From: JAJZGK01 sp035538795
GTDB taxonomy: Bacteria; Pseudomonadota; Alphaproteobacteria; Rhodospirillales; Magnetospirillaceae
Reading direction: 5' to 3'
Length of the DNA: 64,000 bases
Assembly: GCA_035538795.1 (NCBI GenBank)
Contig: DATLJS010000004.1
Location: 114,706-178,705 of the forward strand
Part shown: in pieces, positions 40,868-49,256 of the stretch
How positions within the stretch are numbered: the stretch's first letter is position 1
Layout of the letters: each line of letters starts with the position of its first letter
Program-made: the position numbers and the translations under genes
The notes under the pieces: generated by a model
What the model was told of the DNA's origin: nothing
Databases searched by the model: none
The model's input: the letters and a program-made list of their open reading frames with translations, nothing else

Positions 40868-42162
40868 GCCTCCCGCCCCGCCCGCATCTGCTCCCACCCC
40901 AGACGGAGGCCGGCGCCCAGCCCCAGCAGCGGCTCGGGCGGATTGCGCGGCGGCATGGGATAGGCCCGCATATCGTCCAGCAGAGCGGATCCCTGTCCCA
41001 GAGCCATTTCGGCCAACAGACGGCCGCCGATGGTCCCTTTGGCCAGCCCCACGCCGTTGCTGCCGACCGAGGCATAAAGCCCGGGCTCCAATTGCCCGAA
41101 ATAGGGAGCGAAATTGCGGGTAAAGGCGATCACTCCGCCCCAGCTCCACTGGAAATCCGGCGCGACCCGCGGCCAGCGGGCATGGAACGAGGCTTCATGG
41201 CGTCGCCGCGCCCAAGCCAAGTGCTTTTCCGTACACTGGAAGTCGCCGCCATAACGGAAGGAATTGCGCACCAGAACGCGCCCGTCGGCCAGCCGCCGCA
41301 GAGTGGTTCCCGCCTTGTGGGCCGGCAGCAAGGCCCAGGTCGGCAACCCGCCCAATTCCGGCAACGGCCGCGTCAGGCTGGCATAAGTATAGATCGGCAC
41401 CAGCCGGTCCCTCAGCACTCCGAAGGCGCGGGCGAAAGCGTCGGTGGCCAGAATGACCCCGCCCGCCCGCACGGAACCGTCCCGGGTGCTGACCTCCCAA
41501 CCGCCGCCCAGACGCCGAAGCTCGGTTACCGGGCTGTTCTCATGCAAAGCCACGTTGGCGGGCAAAGCCTCGGCCAAACCGCGCACCAGCGCCGCCGGCT
41601 GCACGGTGATGCAGCCCTCGGTGATCAGGCCGCGCCGATACCAGCCGGTGCCCAGCATGGCCGCCAAGGCGTCGCCGTCCGGCTCTTGAAACGGCACGTC
41701 CAGGCGGCGCAGCCCGGCCGCCAGAGCATCCAATTCCCGTTCCCCCACCGGCTCGGCGGCGGCATGAATTTTGGAGCCTCTCTGCCAATCGCAGGCGATG
41801 GCGTGACGGTCCACCAGCCCTTTCAATTCGGCAATGGCCGCCAGATTGAGCCGCTGCACCCGCTCGTTGGCGGCACGGTCTTCGATATCCTGGGCGTCCA
41901 CATTGTGCGGCAGATCGATGATGAAACCGGAATTGCGGCCGGAAGCGCCTTCACCCACCCGTTGGCCGTCCAGCAACAGAATGCGCGTCTCCGGCAACAG
42001 TTCGGCCAGCCGGCGGGCCGCCGCCAGCCCGGTACAGCCCGCCCCGACCACCACCCACTCGGCGCGATGCGCCCCCAACAACGGCCGGGGTGGCGGCAAT
42101 TCGCCCAACAAAGCCAGCCAACCACAGCTGGCATCATCTTTCGGCAGGTGGGTCACCTTCAT
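40864..42162 (-). CDS. FAD-dependent amine/amino-acid oxidoreductase (DAO family)
   Basis: A 432-residue flavoprotein with the dinucleotide-binding motif EWVVVGAGCTGLAAARRLAEL near residue 35, GEGASGRNSGFI (DAO family), and a C-terminal FAD contact GLYASVGSNGVGLAKGTIGG. Similar to gamma-glutamylputrescine/glycine oxidase-type enzymes (PuuB, OrdL). The substrate is unknown. The first 20 or so residues before the motif are extra; starts at 42180 and GTG 42189 are also in frame. It lies near met genes. Confidence 0.85.
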   Translation of the reverse strand: MKVTHLPKDDASCGWLALLGELPPPRPLLGAHRAEWVVVGAGCTGLAAARRLAELLPETRILLLDGQRVGEGASGRNSGFIIDLPHNVDAQDIEDRAANERVQRLNLAAIAELKGLVDRHAIACDWQRGSKIHAAAEPVGERELDALAAGLRRLDVPFQEPDGDALAAMLGTGWYRRGLITEGCITVQPAALVRGLAEALPANVALHENSPVTELRRLGGGWEVSTRDGSVRAGGVILATDAFARAFGVLRDRLVPIYTYASLTRPLPELGGLPTWALLPAHKAGTTLRRLADGRVLVRNSFRYGGDFQCTEKHLAWARRRHEASFHARWPRVAPDFQWSWGGVIAFTRNFAPYFGQLEPGLYASVGSNGVGLAKGTIGGRLLAEMALGQGSALLDDMRAYPMPPRNPPEPLLGLGAGLRLGWEQMRAGREA

Positions 42163-42279
42163 GGTCTGCACGCCCCGCATTTTAATCACACTGATTAGCT
42201 AGCCTAATGGAATCATTTCTGCAAATAAGTTACGGTGTTTCTTGCGATATCAACAGTCCTCTTTCCTTGGTGCCTTTCC

Positions 42280-43434
42280 ATGACCGCCAACACTCCCCGC
42301 CCGGAAACCCTGGCCGCCCAGGCGCTGGGCCATGTGGACGCCGAAACCGGCGCCATCATTCCTCCCCTGCACGCCTCGACCACCTTCGAGCGGGACGCTG
42401 ATCTGAATTATGGCCGCGGCCGCTGCTATTCCCGCGCCGACAACCCCACCTACGACATCGCCGCCGACACCCTGACGGCTCTCGAAGGCGGCGCCAAGAC
42501 CTTGTTGTTCGCCTCGGGCATGGCCGCCGCCACCGCCGTCTTTCAGGCGCTGGAGCCGGGCGATCACGTCATCGCCCCCACCGTCATGTATTGGGCCTTG
42601 CGCAGTTGGCTGTTGGGTTTCGCCAGCCGCTGGGGACTGAAGGTCGAGTTGGTGGACACCACCGACCTCGCCGCCGTCGCCGCTGCTTTGCAGCCCGGCA
42701 AAACCAAGCTCGTCTGGCTGGAAAGCCCGGCCAACCCTCTGTGGTCGGTCAGCGACATCGCCGCCATCGCCGATCTGGCCCACAAAGCCCAAGCCCGGCT
42801 GGCGGTGGATTCCACCGTCGCCACGCCGGCGCTGACCCGCCCCCTGAGCCTGGGCGCCGACATCGTCATGCATTCGGCCACCAAATATCTGAACGGCCAT
42901 TCCGACGTAGTGGCCGGCAGCGTCACCACTGCCGCCGAAGACGAATTCTGGATCCGCATCAAAACCGTGCAGGCTCAGAACGGCGGCGTTCTCGGGGCAT
43001 TCGAGGCATGGCTGCTGCAACGCGGCCTGCGGACCCTGTTCCCCCGCGTCAAATGGCAATCGGCCAGCGCTCTGGCTCTGGCCGAACGTCTATCCAAGCA
43101 CCCCGGCGTCGCCCAGGTGCTCTATCCCGGCCTGCCGGACTTTCCCGGCCATGCCTTGGCCCAACGCCAGATGCAGGGCGGCTTCGGCGGCATGCTGTCG
43201 GTACGGATCAAGGGCGGACGCGCCGCCGCCGTCGCCGTCGCCGCCACGGTCCAGACCTGGAAGCGTGCCACGTCTCTGGGCGGGGTGGAGAGCCTGATCG
43301 AGCATCGGGCCAGCATCGAAGGTCCAACATCCCCCATCCCCGACGATCTTCTGCGCTTGTCGGTAGGATTGGAGGCGCCCGAGGATTTGTTCGCCGACCT
43401 GGCCCAGGCGCTGAACTCCCTCGACCAGCCCTAG
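42280..43434 (+). CDS. PLP-dependent trans-sulfuration enzyme (cystathionine lyase type)
   Basis: A 384-residue enzyme of the Cys/Met metabolism PLP family: Tyr-Arg region YSRADNPTYD, FASGMAAATAVFQAL and the PLP-lysine in HSATKYLNGHSDV. It probably acts as cystathionine beta-lyase, making homocysteine. Close relatives include cystathionine gamma-lyase/synthase and O-acetylhomoserine sulfhydrylase. The ATG at 42280 gives MTANTPRPETLAAQALG. The position next to the met transporter supports a methionine-related role. Confidence 0.88.
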   Translation: MTANTPRPETLAAQALGHVDAETGAIIPPLHASTTFERDADLNYGRGRCYSRADNPTYDIAADTLTALEGGAKTLLFASGMAAATAVFQALEPGDHVIAPTVMYWALRSWLLGFASRWGLKVELVDTTDLAAVAAALQPGKTKLVWLESPANPLWSVSDIAAIADLAHKAQARLAVDSTVATPALTRPLSLGADIVMHSATKYLNGHSDVVAGSVTTAAEDEFWIRIKTVQAQNGGVLGAFEAWLLQRGLRTLFPRVKWQSASALALAERLSKHPGVAQVLYPGLPDFPGHALAQRQMQGGFGGMLSVRIKGGRAAAVAVAATVQTWKRATSLGGVESLIEHRASIEGPTSPIPDDLLRLSVGLEAPEDLFADLAQALNSLDQP

Positions 43435-43462
43435 CCAGACTAGGAGCGCCGACTGCGAAAAC

Positions 43463-43493
43463 GACTAAGGCCACCCGAAGGTGGCCTTAAGTC
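43463..43493 (-). terminator. Terminator of tRNA-Glu / metC-side hairpin
   Basis: TAAGGCCACC-CGAA-GGTGGCCTTA with flanking GAC/GTC pairs. In the leftward direction GTTTTCGC follows. It can end the tRNA transcript. Confidence 0.75.
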
Positions 43494-43505
43494 ATTAAGC
43501 GCGCT

Positions 43506-43581
43506 TGGCGTCCCCTAGGGGATTCGAACCCCTGTTACCGCCGTGAGAGGGCGGTGTCCTAGGCCTCTAGACGAAGGGGAC
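43506..43581 (-). tRNA. tRNA-Glu (anticodon CUC), CCA encoded
   Basis: A full cloverleaf on the minus strand: acceptor GUCCCCU/AGGGGAC, D arm, anticodon stem CCGCC/GGCGG with loop CUCUCAC (anticodon CUC) and T loop GTTCGAATC. The 3' CCA is encoded (TGG at 43506-43508 on the plus strand). Confidence 0.97.
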
Positions 43582-43638
43582 GCAGAGGCGGGAGGCCGTT
43601 TATCTACAGAAGGTCGGGCGGAGGATCAAGGGATTTTT

Positions 43639-44094
43639 TCAGGAATTCTCGGTTTTCAGCAATATCTTGGCGAAAGTCGCCGGCTTGTCGGCGGTCGGCG
43701 GCGTCCAGGCCGTCAGCTCACCGGCTTTACCGTGGCGCACTGACAAGATCAGCCACACCATGTCCGGATCGAAGGCCATGGACAAGTCGGTCGCAGAAGG
43801 AACGGCCTCGGCGTCGGGATGGGAGTGAACATGCCCCAGCAGGCACAGTCCGGAGGCGTCGTCGCGCAAGGCCCGCAAAGTGGCGAAATGGACTGCCGGG
43901 TCCAGCTCGAAATGCCGCTCCGGCTGGGGATGGACGTTGGCCGCCGGGCGCCAATCCTCGACGCGCCATGCCGCCGCTTTCCCACACAGCGCCCGCCCCA
44001 GCAACAAGGCGCAAAATTCTTGGGGATAGGCCGCTTCGGCGGCGGCCTCGATGGCCCGACGCAAGGCCGGGGGCAGGATCAGGCTTGCGGTCAC
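43639..44094 (-). CDS. JAMM/MPN-domain metallopeptidase-like protein (M67)
   Basis: A 151-residue single-domain protein with the JAMM motif HVHSHPDAEAVPSATD (HxH-x7-S-x2-D) and an upstream Glu (QEFCALLLGR). Bacterial JAMM proteins act on ubiquitin-like or sulphur-carrier partners such as ThiS/MoaD-like proteins, or are phage-derived. No such partner lies adjacent. It begins at a GTG overlapping the stop of the upstream gene (GTGA). Upstream extension of the frame is shadow sequence. Confidence 0.87.
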   Translation of the reverse strand: MTASLILPPALRRAIEAAAEAAYPQEFCALLLGRALCGKAAAWRVEDWRPAANVHPQPERHFELDPAVHFATLRALRDDASGLCLLGHVHSHPDAEAVPSATDLSMAFDPDMVWLILSVRHGKAGELTAWTPPTADKPATFAKILLKTENS

Positions 44095-44447
44095 CGCCCG
44101 GAGGACAGATTGACCGTGCCGGCGACATGGCCGTTGGTCGGGTCCAGCACCAGCAGGCGCTCGCCTTCCGGCACGGACAGGCGCAGGATGACGCGGTCGG
44201 CCGTGGTGCTCATCTGCTCCAGCTTGCCGCCCTGGGGAATGGAGATGTCGGCCGAGAAATAACCGCCGGACGCAGACTTTGCCGAAACGGGAGGAGTCGC
44301 CGCAGCCGACGGCGTCGGCAAATCGCTGACCGACTGGACCGGCGCGGCCATCTTGTTCGCCGAGCGGGACAAGCCCCAGCCCAGCAAACCCAGGCCAATA
44401 ACGATGAGAACGGCCATCATGGCCACTAATATCTTGAGCGTCTTCAT
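44091..44447 (-). CDS. Small N-terminally anchored membrane protein (DUF6476-like)
   Basis: A 118-residue protein with one N-terminal membrane helix (ILVAMMAVLIVIGLGLLGWGL), a Ser/Thr/Pro-rich linker and a beta-rich periplasmic end (DRVILRLSVPEGERLLVLDPTNGHVAGTVNL). It resembles small alphaproteobacterial proteins near rluD. Function unknown. The ATG at 44447 lies 58 nt from the divergent rluD and its stop overlaps the JAMM gene. Confidence 0.75.
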   Translation of the reverse strand: MKTLKILVAMMAVLIVIGLGLLGWGLSRSANKMAAPVQSVSDLPTPSAAATPPVSAKSASGGYFSADISIPQGGKLEQMSTTADRVILRLSVPEGERLLVLDPTNGHVAGTVNLSSGR

Positions 44448-44505
44448 GCTTTCCGTCAGCTTGTGCGGCCTTGAGCAACGTTGTCGATCATAACAGTGGG
44501 ATGCC

Positions 44506-45483
44506 ATGAGCGATTCCGAGGAAACTCTACATACGCTTTCGGTCGATCCATCACAAGCCGGGATCCGGCTGGACAAGTGGCTGGTCGGCCAATTGCCCGA
44601 GATGTCGCGTTCGCGCTTACAGTCCCTGATCGCCGAAGGCTACGTCGAGGACGAGGACGGCCCGGTCGACAACGCTTCCGCCAAGGTCAAGGCCGGCGAC
44701 AGCTATCAGGTGACGGTCCCTCCGGCCGAGCCCGCCGTTCCCTTGCCCGAAGACATTCCCCTGACCGTGCTTTACGAAGACGACCACCTGATCGTCGTCG
44801 CCAAACCCGCCGGGATGGTGGTCCACCCTGCCCCAGGTAATATGTCTCAGACTTTGGTGAATGCCCTCTTACACCATTGCGCAGGCACCCTAAGCGGAAT
44901 AGGCGGAGTCAGACGCCCGGGAATCGTGCATCGTTTAGACAAGGACACCAGCGGCCTGATGGTCGCGGCCAAAAGCGATGTCGCCCATCATGGACTGGCG
45001 GCGCAGTTCGCCGAACATTCCATTACCCGGGCCTATCGCGCCTTGTGCTGGGGGGTGCCCCTGCCGCGCCAGGGAGAAATCTCGGGCCGCATCGGGCGGA
45101 GCTCCACGGACCGCAAGAAAATGGCCGTCGTCACCAGGGGCGGCAAGGAAGCGCTGACCCGTTACCAGGTCATGCGATCCTTCGCCGACATCGTCTCGCT
45201 GGTGGAGTGCCGGCTGGCCACCGGACGGACGCATCAGATTCGCGTCCACATGACGTCGATCGGCCATCCCCTGATCGGGGATCAGGTTTATGGACGGGGA
45301 CGCACGGCGAAGGGGAAAGCGCTGACGGTCGAGCAAAAGGCCATCCTGGATCATTTCCCCAGGCAGGCATTGCACGCTTATTTACTGGGGTTTTTCCACC
45401 CTGCGACCGGAGAACGGCTGGAGTTTTCGTCAGATATCCCCCGCGATTTTATGGATATAATTGACACTTTAGAGGGTTTATAA
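44506..45483 (+). CDS. rluD: 23S rRNA pseudouridine synthase RluD
   Basis: A 325-residue enzyme: S4-like N-terminal RNA-binding domain (GIRLDKWLVGQLPEMSRSRLQSLIAEG), catalytic HRLDKDTSGLMV with its Asp, and RLATGRTHQIRVHMTSIGHPLIGD. It isomerises uridines in helix 69 of 23S rRNA, needed for ribosome assembly and function. It ends 139 nt before rpoH. Confidence 0.94.
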   Translation: MSDSEETLHTLSVDPSQAGIRLDKWLVGQLPEMSRSRLQSLIAEGYVEDEDGPVDNASAKVKAGDSYQVTVPPAEPAVPLPEDIPLTVLYEDDHLIVVAKPAGMVVHPAPGNMSQTLVNALLHHCAGTLSGIGGVRRPGIVHRLDKDTSGLMVAAKSDVAHHGLAAQFAEHSITRAYRALCWGVPLPRQGEISGRIGRSSTDRKKMAVVTRGGKEALTRYQVMRSFADIVSLVECRLATGRTHQIRVHMTSIGHPLIGDQVYGRGRTAKGKALTVEQKAILDHFPRQALHAYLLGFFHPATGERLEFSSDIPRDFMDIIDTLEGL

Positions 45484-45622
45484 AAAGACCTATACTTGAT
45501 CTCTGTACTGAGGTATTGTCCTTCCCATGGTGAGTGGTTCGCTGTCGACCTGACGCCCCTCCCCGCCGGTCCAACTTCCGGTGCCTACCGTCCTCTCGGC
45601 GGGGATAACAAGGAGAAGAACA
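45484..45622 (+). promoter_or_regulatory. rpoH leader/promoter region
   Basis: Begins AT-rich (TTTATAAAAAGACCTATACTTG) and ends with AAGGAGAAG before the ATG. It must hold the rpoH promoter. I cannot assign -35/-10 elements. Confidence 0.45.
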
Positions 45623-46510
45623 ATGGCGGTTCTGACCAACACGTTCCCCATGGCTCCCGAAGCCAGCCTGTCGCGGTATCTTCAGGACATCCGCAAATAC
45701 CCCATGCTTGAGCCGCAGGAAGAATACCTGCTGGCCAAGCGTTACCAGGAGAACGAGGACCCTGCCTCGGCCCATCGCCTGGTGACCAGCCATCTGCGCC
45801 TGGTGGCGAAGATCGCCATGGGCTATCGCGGTTACGGCTTACCCTTGGGCGAGCTGATCAGCGAAGGCAATGTGGGCATGATGCAAGCGGTGCGCCGGTT
45901 CGACCCCGACAAGGGCTTCCGTCTGGCCACCTACGCCATGTGGTGGATCCGCGCTTCGATCCAGGAATACATCCTGCACAGCTGGTCCTTGGTGAAGATC
46001 GGCACCACCGCCGCGCAGAAAAAGCTGTTCTTCAACCTGCGTAAGCTGAAGGGGCAGATGCAGGCCATCGACGACGGCGACTTGTCGCCCGAGAATGTCC
46101 GCCGGATCGCTGAGAAGCTGGATGTGGGCGAAGACGAAGTGGTGTCGATGAACCGCCGCCTGTCCAGCCCCGACCACAGCCTGAACGCGCCCATGCGCAT
46201 CGACGGCGAAGGCGAATGGCAAGACATGCTGGTGGACGAGCGCGACGACCAGGAAACCGAACTGGCCGAGCGCGAGGAACTGGGCAGCCGCCGCAGCATG
46301 CTGGCCACCGCCATGACCAGCCTGAACGAGCGCGAACGCCACATCCTGACCCAGCGCCGCCTGCTGGAAAACCCGGTGACGCTCGAAGACTTGAGCCAGC
46401 ACTACGGCATCAGCCGCGAGCGCGTGCGCCAGATCGAGGTGCGCGCCTTCGAAAAGCTGCAAAAAGCCATGCGCGGCGCCGCCGCCACCAGCGAATCCCA
46501 ACCGGCCTGA
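45623..46510 (+). CDS. rpoH: RNA polymerase sigma factor RpoH (sigma-32, heat shock)
   Basis: A 295-residue sigma-70-family factor: region 2 (HLRLVAKIAMGYRGYGLPLGELISEGNVGMMQAVRRFDPDKGFRLATYAMWWIRASIQEYIL), the RpoH box around QKKLFFNLRKLK, and region 4 with a helix-turn-helix (LEDLSQHYGISRERVRQIEVRAFEKL). It directs transcription of chaperones and proteases such as FtsH. The earlier frame start at 45581 is not needed, as AAGGAGAAG precedes 45623. Confidence 0.97.
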   Translation: MAVLTNTFPMAPEASLSRYLQDIRKYPMLEPQEEYLLAKRYQENEDPASAHRLVTSHLRLVAKIAMGYRGYGLPLGELISEGNVGMMQAVRRFDPDKGFRLATYAMWWIRASIQEYILHSWSLVKIGTTAAQKKLFFNLRKLKGQMQAIDDGDLSPENVRRIAEKLDVGEDEVVSMNRRLSSPDHSLNAPMRIDGEGEWQDMLVDERDDQETELAEREELGSRRSMLATAMTSLNERERHILTQRRLLENPVTLEDLSQHYGISRERVRQIEVRAFEKLQKAMRGAAATSESQPA

Positions 46511-46540
46511 GGCCGCTTTCCTCAAGCGCCCTCAAACAAC

Positions 46541-46570
46541 AAAGCCCCCTTCCTGGCGGAAGGGGGCTTT
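46541..46570. terminator. Bidirectional terminator between rpoH and the 46592 gene
   Basis: AAAGCCCCCTTCC-TGGC-GGAAGGGGGCTTT, a 13-bp perfect stem, with T runs on both sides. Confidence 0.93.
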
Positions 46571-46591
46571 TCTTTTGGCCCGGAAAGCGGA

Positions 46592-47107
46592 TCACAGCAA
46601 ATCGGCGGGATCGACAGCTCCACCGCCGCCGCCGCCTTTCGTCACTCCGTCTCCCCAAATGTCCACCAGCTTCTTCTGATCGGCGATGAGAACGACGCTG
46701 CGGCGCTGCGAGGTCATGGTGGTAAAAGTGGCGACCACCGGCGGCACTCCCAGATAGATCAGCCAGCCCACCCCGGCGGCGCCATAGGAAATCAGCAGCA
46801 TACTCACGCCGGTCAACTGATGAATGGCATAGTCGATGGTGTGATGCCCGAACCATAAATCGAACAGCCACGGCGCCAGCCCAGAAAAATTCATGCCGCC
46901 GACGCAAACCCAGGCGTAACGGCTGCCGCTGCGTTCGGCCAGAGCGGCGCCCAAGGTGGGCAGCATGGCGCAGAACAGAACAATCAGCGTCGGCAACGAA
47001 AAGGGCACCAGCGCCATGGCGGTGACCAGGATCAGCAACCGGTTGCTGCCCTTTGGCTTTTTGCCCTTGGCGTCGCCCTTGCCCTTGCCTTTTGCCGGCT
47101 TAGCCAT
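46592..47107 (-). CDS. Membrane protein, partner of the kinase-like gene
   Basis: A 171-residue membrane protein: a Lys/Gly-rich cytoplasmic N-terminus (AKGKGKGDAKGKKPKG), then four membrane segments (RLLILVTAMALVPFSLPTLIVLF, WVCVGGMNFSGLAPWLFDLW, VSMLLISYGAAGVGWLIYLG, and a weak one) and a Gly-rich tail. Unknown function. It overlaps the end of the kinase-like gene by 8 nt, so the two are translationally coupled and probably form a complex. Confidence 0.65.
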   Translation of the reverse strand: MAKPAKGKGKGDAKGKKPKGSNRLLILVTAMALVPFSLPTLIVLFCAMLPTLGAALAERSGSRYAWVCVGGMNFSGLAPWLFDLWFGHHTIDYAIHQLTGVSMLLISYGAAGVGWLIYLGVPPVVATFTTMTSQRRSVVLIADQKKLVDIWGDGVTKGGGGGGAVDPADLL

Positions 47108-49124
47108 TGAAGAACCTCGAAATCAGCAGCAGCGTGGTGGTGATGAAAGCGATGGTGACAGAAATCAGCGAGGCGATCTGCTGTGCCGTCTTCACTCCTT
47201 CGTCGTCCGTGCCGATCTGGCCGGCCTCGATATTCTTGATTTCCCGCTGCATGCGGGCCCAGTCATCCTTGGCCTGATCGAATCCTTGCTGGTCCAAACT
47301 CCGGGCCTCGGGATTGTCGAGAACGCGCGCCATTTCCACCAGATTGCCGTCCTTGGCGATGCGGGGAATTTCCTTTTCCAGCTGTTTCCGGGTTTCCCGG
47401 TTGTTGTAGCTGTTGATGGCTGGCCCGGTCAGCCCCGCCACCCAGCCGGCCAAGGAAGTCATGCCGCCCTGCCCCAGCCGCCATTGCAGAATGGCCAGGA
47501 TGTTCAGCATGGCCAGCACCGAACGGGCCGGGTTGCCGTCGGACAATTCGTAAATGGCGCGGTCGACGTCGAAGTTGGAGCGGGCGGCGATGAAAGCGGC
47601 AATGTGGCGTTCGACCGGCCAGCCCTTGCCCTCGTTCTTGCGGGCGGCATTGTTCAGGGCCGGCAGCAGATCGCGAATATCCATGACGCATTCGTCCACC
47701 ACATGGGGACTGAGGCAAGGCATGGAATCGTTCATTTCATACAGCAGCCGCTCCACGCCATTGCCGATGGTGGTGCGTTCGAGGAAGATTTTCTGGCTGT
47801 TAAAGGCGTTTTCCATGATGGAGTTATCGGGATTATAGCTTTCCCGCGTTTCCACCCAGGCTTTGGTGACGCTGCGCAAAATAGCCTCGGCGATCAGTTT
47901 GACGTCGCCGCCTTCGACCACCGTCACCGCCAACAGATTGCCCAATCCGTCGGGCAGAAAATTCAAGCCCTTGAAACGGATGGGCGCGGTGGTGTCCAGG
48001 ATCATGCAGACCTTCGACACCATGTAGTCGAAGGCCGGCTTCTTCTCGGTGGCCACCGCCACGGCCGCATGCATGGCGTCGCTGACCGCCGTGGCTTTGT
48101 CCTGCTGATCCAGGGAACGGCGCAACCACAATTCCAACCGGCCATCCAGAACGACCTGAGCCGCCGCTTCGAAGTTACGGGAAAAGGCCGCCGACAATTC
48201 ACGGGCGGTGACGTAGTCCTTGCCGCCGAAATTGAAACCGCGAGCCGCCCGTTTCTCGTTCTTGCTGATCAATGGCGACAGACGCCGCCCGGCCAGCCAA
48301 AGCTCCAGCGCCTCCACATGCCAGCGCTGGGCGGCGTCATCGCATAGCAGACCGCGCAGCACTTCGATCATCTGCACCGGCATGCGGTTCTCACCGACCA
48401 GGGCGGAATAGCTGCCGTTGACCATCTTGTTGCGGATGACTGCGGCGTCTTCCTGCTTGGCCACCAGATTGCGCCCTTGCAGCAGCATCACCATCGAGGC
48501 GCCGAAAGCATAGGAATCGTCGGTATAGGCGCCGTTGCCGCGCCCGGCGGGAACGCATTGGCCGGAATCCAGCGGCTCGACAATGGCGGGCTGATCAAAA
48601 GCCGGCGGCGAGATGGCGCAGTCACCCAGCACGATACGGTCGCGCTCGGGCGTCGCCCAGAACATGTTCGTCGGGCGGATGTTGCGGTGGGTGATCCCCA
48701 AGGCCCGCAGCTTTTTCAGCGCCTCGGTCATCGGCGCGATGACCTTGCGGACCATGTCGACTTCCTCGACACGGCGAAAATCGCTGGTCATGCTGGCCAT
48801 CACACGGCCGCCCAGCGGCTTTTCATAAACCACCACCATGACCTTGCGGTTAGCGGGCGGCCAGTCCATCACGCCCCACTCGGCCATGGTCATCAGGCCG
48901 GGGCACTCCACACCCTTGAGGAAGCGCATGCAGTTGATGCGGGTGGGGAAACCGGGCCGGGCCACTAGAGCGAAATATTGGCGCTTGGCGTCGCGGCGGT
49001 CCTCGGCCACGAAGGCCTGCGCGGTGGGAGTCGAAAAATCGGGCAACGGCGCGCCGGGATAGACCAGATACCGTTCCCGCAACGGAACGGAAGGGCCTGG
49101 CCCCTTTTGCTGCTCGTTCGCCAT
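47100..49124 (-). CDS. Kinase-like protein with C-terminal membrane anchor (probable pseudokinase)
   Basis: A 674-residue protein. The N-terminal part (about 70-260) resembles a Ser/Thr protein kinase: a VVVYEKPLGGRV hinge, HRNIRPTNMFW at the catalytic loop and IVLGDCAISPP at the DFG position. The catalytic HRD Asp is replaced by Asn, so it may lack kinase activity. The long middle region is helical and unrecognised. The last 25 residues (SLISVTIAFITTTLLLISRFF) are a tail anchor. It forms a unit with the 46592 membrane gene. The ATG at 49124 has GAAGAGGG upstream. Confidence 0.7.
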   Translation of the reverse strand: MANEQQKGPGPSVPLRERYLVYPGAPLPDFSTPTAQAFVAEDRRDAKRQYFALVARPGFPTRINCMRFLKGVECPGLMTMAEWGVMDWPPANRKVMVVVYEKPLGGRVMASMTSDFRRVEEVDMVRKVIAPMTEALKKLRALGITHRNIRPTNMFWATPERDRIVLGDCAISPPAFDQPAIVEPLDSGQCVPAGRGNGAYTDDSYAFGASMVMLLQGRNLVAKQEDAAVIRNKMVNGSYSALVGENRMPVQMIEVLRGLLCDDAAQRWHVEALELWLAGRRLSPLISKNEKRAARGFNFGGKDYVTARELSAAFSRNFEAAAQVVLDGRLELWLRRSLDQQDKATAVSDAMHAAVAVATEKKPAFDYMVSKVCMILDTTAPIRFKGLNFLPDGLGNLLAVTVVEGGDVKLIAEAILRSVTKAWVETRESYNPDNSIMENAFNSQKIFLERTTIGNGVERLLYEMNDSMPCLSPHVVDECVMDIRDLLPALNNAARKNEGKGWPVERHIAAFIAARSNFDVDRAIYELSDGNPARSVLAMLNILAILQWRLGQGGMTSLAGWVAGLTGPAINSYNNRETRKQLEKEIPRIAKDGNLVEMARVLDNPEARSLDQQGFDQAKDDWARMQREIKNIEAGQIGTDDEGVKTAQQIASLISVTIAFITTTLLLISRFFNG

Positions 49125-49211
49125 CCCTCTTCCGCCCTCGCAACCGCCCAATGAAAGAAAAACCCCGCCAGAGCGGACTCTAAGCGGGGAACGGAACCGA
49201 GACAAGTCTGC

Positions 49212-49245
49212 AAAAGCCCGGTGAAGGCAGTTTCCACCGGGCTTT
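49212..49245 (-). terminator. Terminator of purA
   Basis: AAAGCCCGGTG (49213-49223) pairs with CACCGGGCTTT (49235-49245), with TTTTGC on the leftward side. Confidence 0.85.
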
Positions 49246-49256
49246 GCAAAAGATCA

